Under the pieces are notes generated by a model. It was not told where the DNA came from. It searched no databases and worked only from the letters and a program-made list of their open reading frames with translations. Positions 16,404 through 20,000 of a stretch of DNA of 20,000 nucleotides are shown piece by piece. Made by a program: the position numbers and the translations under genes. Position 1 is the first letter of the stretch, and every line of letters starts with the position of its first letter. This stretch comes from Botryococcus braunii (lineage: Eukaryota > Chlorophyta > Trebouxiophyceae): contig KV908769.1 in the NCBI GenBank assembly GCA_002005505.1, positions 20,143-40,142 of the forward strand. The letters run 5' to 3'.

Positions 16404-16426
16404 ACCCTCCGTGCCGCCACCATGCA
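16404..16426 (+). repeat. Copia 3' LTR, part 2 (after the chromovirus)
   Basis: ACCCTCCGTGCCGCCACCATGCA, the last 23 bases of the copia LTR, matches 1981-2003 exactly. It continues the LTR broken at 9851. GGTGACTTAATT follows, different from the sequence after the 5' LTR, which places the LTR end at CA or within the following GG. Confidence 0.85.
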
Positions 16427-16475
16427 GGTGACTTAATTCTTATTGTATTCCTGGGTCTATCATCCAGATGAACAT

Positions 16476-16513
16476 TGTTAGAACATATTACACATATGGA
16501 GTTGAGTTTAGCT
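16476..16513 (+). repeat. Truncated LTR start sharing 37 bp with 1729-1765
   Basis: TGTTAGAACATATTA followed by ACATATGGAGTTGAG and TTTAGCT matches 1729-1765 with one base change and is then cut by the inverted family X LTR. The TGTTAG beginning suggests the edge of an LTR of another family or subfamily. Confidence 0.55.
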
Positions 16514-17209
16514 TGTTAGGTTATGGGCATTCGGCATCACCTGTAAGCAAGCAGACAGGTCGTAAGTTCGTGCCTCTCCAGCTACAGTCCTCGACGACTG
16601 TCTGCTCTTTAGACACATGCAACTGCATGAACAAGACTGGCATCCTTATGTGCCCAGTATCTTTCCAAACCAGTTGTTACACGTTGATCTGTCAATGAGC
16701 ATCTACACACGGATAAGCTCCTGACGGCTGAAAGCAAGTACCTTCCTATACTCAATCAAGACTCCGTCCCTTAGCTGTTTGGGAGACTTGATTGTACACT
16801 AAGATGGTTCACTTTCAAACAAGCAATCAACCATGAACACATTACCAATACACACCCTGCGTCACCGCACCTGTAAGCAAGCAGACAGGTCGTAAGTTCG
16901 TGCCTCTCCAGCTACAGTCCTCGATGACTGTCTGCTCTTTAGACACATGCAACTGCATGAACAAGACTGGCATCCTTATGTGCCCAGTATCTTTCCAAAC
17001 CAGTTGCTCGACTAAGAGACGACAGCAGCCTTAAAAGTTCGATCACAAACGTGTGATCACGATCACAATGTACCTCATGTTCGAAATAGACCTCATCTGA
17101 ACGTGTCTCGAGGTACCTTATGTGGATAGTGGACCCGTATCCTAATGATGTACATTTGAAGATCACCTAAAGCACAAGGCATTCTATAATGTATGTTCAC
17201 AACTCAACA
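16514..17209 (-). mobile_element. 3' LTR of family X copia element (right copy)
   Basis: Reverse-complement counterpart of 1029-1728, 696 bp with TG...CA ends. It carries the same internal 137-bp duplication (16538-16674, 16868-17004). It is flanked at 17210-17221 by the purine tract read as CTTCCCCTTGCC on the + strand. It diverges strongly from the left copy around 17010-17065. Confidence 0.8.
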
Positions 17210-17800
17210 CTTCCCCTTGCCTGCATGCTTTATGTGTATCTTCTCAGTCCTAGTGAATCCCTATGACCAACACCACGGACTTTTTAAGTGGTTTGGTCAT
17301 AAAGTCAGCCACATTGTGAGCAGATTCCACATAGGGGATATCTTCCAGCCCCTTTCCTATGGCCTCCCTAGCATAGTGGCATCCACAAATCCTTCACGCT
17401 CGGGTATCTTCCCTCCAAGAGTTAAAAGCTGACTCTCGGGTGTCCCTAAGATACTTCAGCACTCGAATGGCTTCACTCCAGTGCGAAGTGGTAGGGCTCA
17501 TTCTGTACATTGGCAACACACCAACTGCCTGTGCAATATCAGTTCTGGTGGTGTTGGCAATATACCGCAGTGACCCTTTAAGCTCACAATACCGATGGCC
17601 AGGAGTGACTGACCCTACAGAGTCCACATCCTTGGACTCGAGCCTGCTGCCAGCCACAAAGTCCTTGCATCAATTGAACATTGGAGTATCCACGACCATC
17701 CTCATACACACCCTTTCCGACGTTTTGCAACGCTATTCCAAGTCCGTAGACACCACTCATGTATACCGTAGTAATACCTCTGACAACAATTGAAGACTAG
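17210..17800 (-). pseudogene. Decayed copia pol 3' end (family X, right copy)
   Basis: Minus-strand translation gives, in order, EDGRG, DTPMF, ESKDVDSVGS, PGHRYCELKGSLRYIANTTRT, DIAQAVGVLPMYRMSPTTSHW, SEAIRVLKYLRDTRE, GFVDA and, after a deletion and frame change, AREAIGKGLEDIPYVESAHN and VADFMTKPL. The RNase H deletion is the same as in the left copy, while the TAG of the left copy is CAG here. Homology to the left copy ends at 17712. Beyond that, to about 17800, the frame YGLGIALQNVGKGVYEDG suggests a little more pol. It is non-functional. Confidence 0.8.
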
Positions 17801-18797
17801 TCTCCTCGACGTGTTCAAATGACGACATGAATTTAATACGTACCCGTCATGATGATCATGACAGCTAAACATACATGTAGACTCAAAATCCATCCCCTCA
17901 CTTTCAAAGCCCCCCATACATTTCATCTGACCCTTTTGTCCGTGGCGTGACATCGACACTAGTTGCGACCGTGATTTCCTGTGTGAGTTCCCTTTCTATC
18001 ACCATATGGAGGCCAATACTTGCACAACCAACATGACCCAGGACTTACTGCTTGAGTACCCTCTCTATTGAAGAAGTCATGGTTGCTTTCAAGTTGTCTT
18101 GCCCTAACTCACATCGCTTCCCCTGGAAGTGCTATTACATGTTTCACGGTCCGTCGACCAAATTATATTTCTCCAACCTCTATACTTTTATTTGGTTAAG
18201 GATTTGAAACATCAAGACTAAACAGACACCATTACAAGCGACGTGCACCCAAAACGCATCTAACGACTATGTTTCATGTTATATAACCTAGAGTCTGGAT
18301 ATCAAGAACTTTCATCTGGAACTTTTCAAGATTTCTCACATATGGCCACAACTCCCAAACTTGGCTCTGTGGCTATCTCTAAGAACTCTTTCTAGGCTTC
18401 ATTGTTTTTACTGGCTATCCCGGTCTAGCTTTCTAACATGAGGGTGCACCGATGCATCAAGGCCTTAGGATTGAATTGTCTGTAACTGACAATTCTACCA
18501 CCCAAAGCTCACTTGTATTGGTCACAATGATGGTAGCTCACCTCTACCCTATTTATACACATAACCCTTAAAAAAGTCTTATCTAGACACCTTCAGTACT
18601 ATGATCAGTCTCTAAGGGCGTTGCTGCAACAATACACATGACTTACAAAGTCACCAACGCTTGCGTGTGTTGGGTCAAATATCACCATCCTCTGCTTGAG
18701 GAGCTAAGATTATCACAGGTACCTATCAGTAACCTCATGTTGAGCACAGTAGATCCTTTCCATCATCACTACTAGACATTAGGCTACTCAACATCCA
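17801..18797. other. Stretch without recognisable genes
   Basis: No frame has protein-like composition of useful length, and I recognise no motif, LTR end or RNA gene. Composition is ordinary and AT-leaning. It may be very old transposon sequence. Confidence 0.5.
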
Positions 18798-18833
18798 AAC
18801 GCGCGCAAAGCGCAACGCGCGCACGCACGCAAC
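18798..18833. repeat. Short CG-rich tract
   Basis: AACGCGCGCAAAGCGC, then AACGCGCGCACGCACGCAAC: alternating CG and CA/GC steps in an otherwise AT-leaning region. Alternating purine-pyrimidine runs can adopt Z-DNA. The AAGCGC part resembles the GAAGCGCATGCATTGCGC core of the tandem units that follow. Confidence 0.6.
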
Positions 18834-18982
18834 GAGAACTGATGAGCTTCCCCTGACCACATTATGTCACAGGTTAACCCAAAACTCTTCAAATTAATTC
18901 AGTGTCCTCAGAAACCAATTCTTTTCCATGTCAATATCAGAATTAGCTTTCTACCCCAACTGCACCTTTTTGCATTCCTAGA

Positions 18983-19469
18983 GTCATTCATGTATATGAC
19001 CTTAAACATTCTGGGTCAATTACCCTATGGTCCATGCCAGACAGGAGGTCAGGCGTGAAGCGCATGCATTGCGCAATGATAAAATTGTAATCTTCTGGTA
19101 CCCACAACTCACTCCTGGTCAGCCCAAAATGCTTTCAACACCAGGTCATTCATGTATATCACCTTAAACATTCTGGGTCAATTACCCTATGGTCCATGCC
19201 AGACTCTAGGTCAGGGCGTGAAGCGCATGCATTGCGCAACAATAAAATTGTAATGTTCTGGTACCCACAACTCACTCTTGGTCAGCCCAAAAAACTTTCA
19301 ACACCAGGTCATTCATGTATATACCCTTAAACATTCTGGGTCAATTACCCTATGGTCCATGCCAGACTGTAGGTCAGGGCGTGAAGCGCATGCATTGCGC
19401 AAAGATAAAATTGTAATCTTCTGGTACCCACAACTCACTCCTGGTCAGCCCAAAAACTTTCAACACCAG
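18983..19469. repeat. 162/163-bp tandem repeat, three units
   Basis: Units start at GTCATTCATGTATAT at 18983, 19145 and 19308, and a fourth start is cut short at 19470 (GTCAAAAAACTG). Units share TTAAACATTCTGGGTC, CCATGCCAGAC and AAGCGCATGCATTGCGC, and end GGTCAGCCCAAAA then TTTCAACACCAG. Upstream, GGTTAACCCAAAACTCTTCAA at about 18872 resembles a degraded unit end. Each unit holds an inverted repeat GCGCA/TGCGC around TGCAT. This is satellite-like DNA with no coding signal. Confidence 0.9.
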
Positions 19470-19818
19470 GTCAAAAAACTGAACATACCTTTCTTAGAGG
19501 TTTTCACAACACCACATACACAGACACACATAGAGAGGTCTCACAAGCCACACTGGACCCATATATGACCCTATGTAGGACCACTCAAGGTTTGAAAACA
19601 GCATTGGCCACACAATTCTGCCACACATTGCATTGACTACACATCATTGACCAGACACAACCAGTCAATGTCTAGTTTCACACTCTGGAAAACATGGAAG
19701 GAATGCCAGGCACATAAGACAAGTCATGACATTGATTACACAGCAGTTCCGATAAGAGGCCTTGACTCCGCAAGTGCACGACAATTCAATGAGGCACACG
19801 ACTCCCGATTTAGCATTT
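19470..19818. other. Unique spacer between two tandem arrays
   Basis: No recognisable gene, LTR edge or RNA feature. CA-rich words (CACATACACAGACACACA near 19510) occur but form no ordered repeat. Confidence 0.5.
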
Positions 19819-19978
19819 CTCACCCTCAACATTAGGGATTAGCCATCAGCAAGTCCGAACGCGACACCTGATCAGCCTGTCTCACCCTCAACATTAGGGA
19901 CTAGCCATCAGCGAGTCCGAACGCGACACCTGATCAGCCTTTCTCACTTTCAGCATTAGGGACTAGCCATCAGCGAGT
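19819..19978. repeat. 62-bp tandem repeat, about 2.6 units
   Basis: CTCACCCTCAACATTAGGG starts near 19819, 19881 and, with changes (CTCACTTTCAGCATTAGGG), near 19943. The unit goes on AGCCATCAGC, AGTCCGAACGCGACACC and TGATCAGCCT. The third unit breaks off after GCGAGTAGCAGCG near the window end. The array may continue outside the window only if it resumes. Confidence 0.88.
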
Positions 19979-20000
19979 AGCAGCGCAAACCACAATAAGA

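Larger units (their letters stand above)
1729..16426 (+). mobile_element. Ty1/copia retrotransposon, decayed, with two nested insertions
   Basis: The body runs LTR-like 5' end, leader, gag, protease, integrase, RT, RNase H, purine tract and 3' LTR. The protease-integrase-RT order is diagnostic of Ty1/copia. It is interrupted by a TRIM-like element (2519-3968) in the leader and by a chromovirus (9852-16398) in the 3' LTR; removing both leaves about 6.7 kb. The two LTRs agree only over their last 135-141 bp. Pol has three in-frame stops, a further stop and frameshift in the linker, and an altered RT active site, so this copy is dead. Limits are taken from the 5' edge of the LTR-like sequence and the CA at 16425-16426. 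Confidence 0.8.

Noticed and set aside
17702..17959. 85-codon minus-strand frame as a host gene
   Set aside because: Starts in unrecognised sequence and ends in the copia remnant in a different frame from its pol; composition is not protein-like.
19819..19978. Interstitial telomere (TTAGGG in each 62-bp unit)
   Set aside because: TTAGGG occurs once per unit, never in tandem; it is part of a 62-bp satellite unit.

Overview
The window reads as nuclear DNA of a eukaryote, most likely from the plant/green lineage. I infer this from nested Ty1/copia and Ty3/gypsy-chromovirus LTR retrotransposons, a small LTR element lacking coding genes, satellite-like tandem repeats and the absence of any dense, operon-like gene layout. 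Species cannot be fixed from the sequence. I see no convincing host gene, rRNA, tRNA or CRISPR array.

Layout. 7-515: G-rich minisatellite built on a TTGGGA core with a higher-order period near 156 bp. 531-1728: 3' end of a decayed copia element, called family X here (RT/RNase H remnant, polypurine tract, 700-bp LTR). 1729-16426: a second, larger copia element (LTR-like 5' end, long leader with small ORFs, gag 4113-5042, broken pol 5043-9516, 3' LTR starting at 9535). Two younger elements sit inside it. The first is a 1450-bp non-autonomous LTR element (TRIM-like) at 2519-3968 in the leader, with 165-bp LTRs in which I see no difference and a GGTTA target duplication. The second is a 6547-bp chromovirus on the minus strand at 9852-16398 inside the copia 3' LTR, with 241-bp LTRs differing at one base and a CTAAC target duplication. 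16514-17712: a second copy of the family X 3' end, inverted relative to the first. 17713-18982: no recognisable gene. 18983-19469: three units of a 162/163-bp tandem repeat. 19819-19978: 62-bp tandem repeat running to near the window end.

How the parts fit. Insertion order is readable: family X and the copia element are old (stops, frameshifts, dead RT motif), while the TRIM-like element and the chromovirus are recent. The chromovirus Pol is a complete open frame (protease, RT, RNase H, integrase, chromodomain), but its Gag is frameshifted and the expected Gag start codon is not visible. The TRIM-like element has almost the same polypurine tract as the chromovirus, so related machinery may have moved it.

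The observation I rate highest is a small ORF (2097-2282) in the copia leader. Right after its initiator Met it carries a ten-residue stretch almost identical to the histone H3 N-terminal tail (RTKQTARKTT against RTKQTARKST). It may be a histone-tail mimic carried by a retrotransposon, and the copy here is decayed and interrupted downstream.
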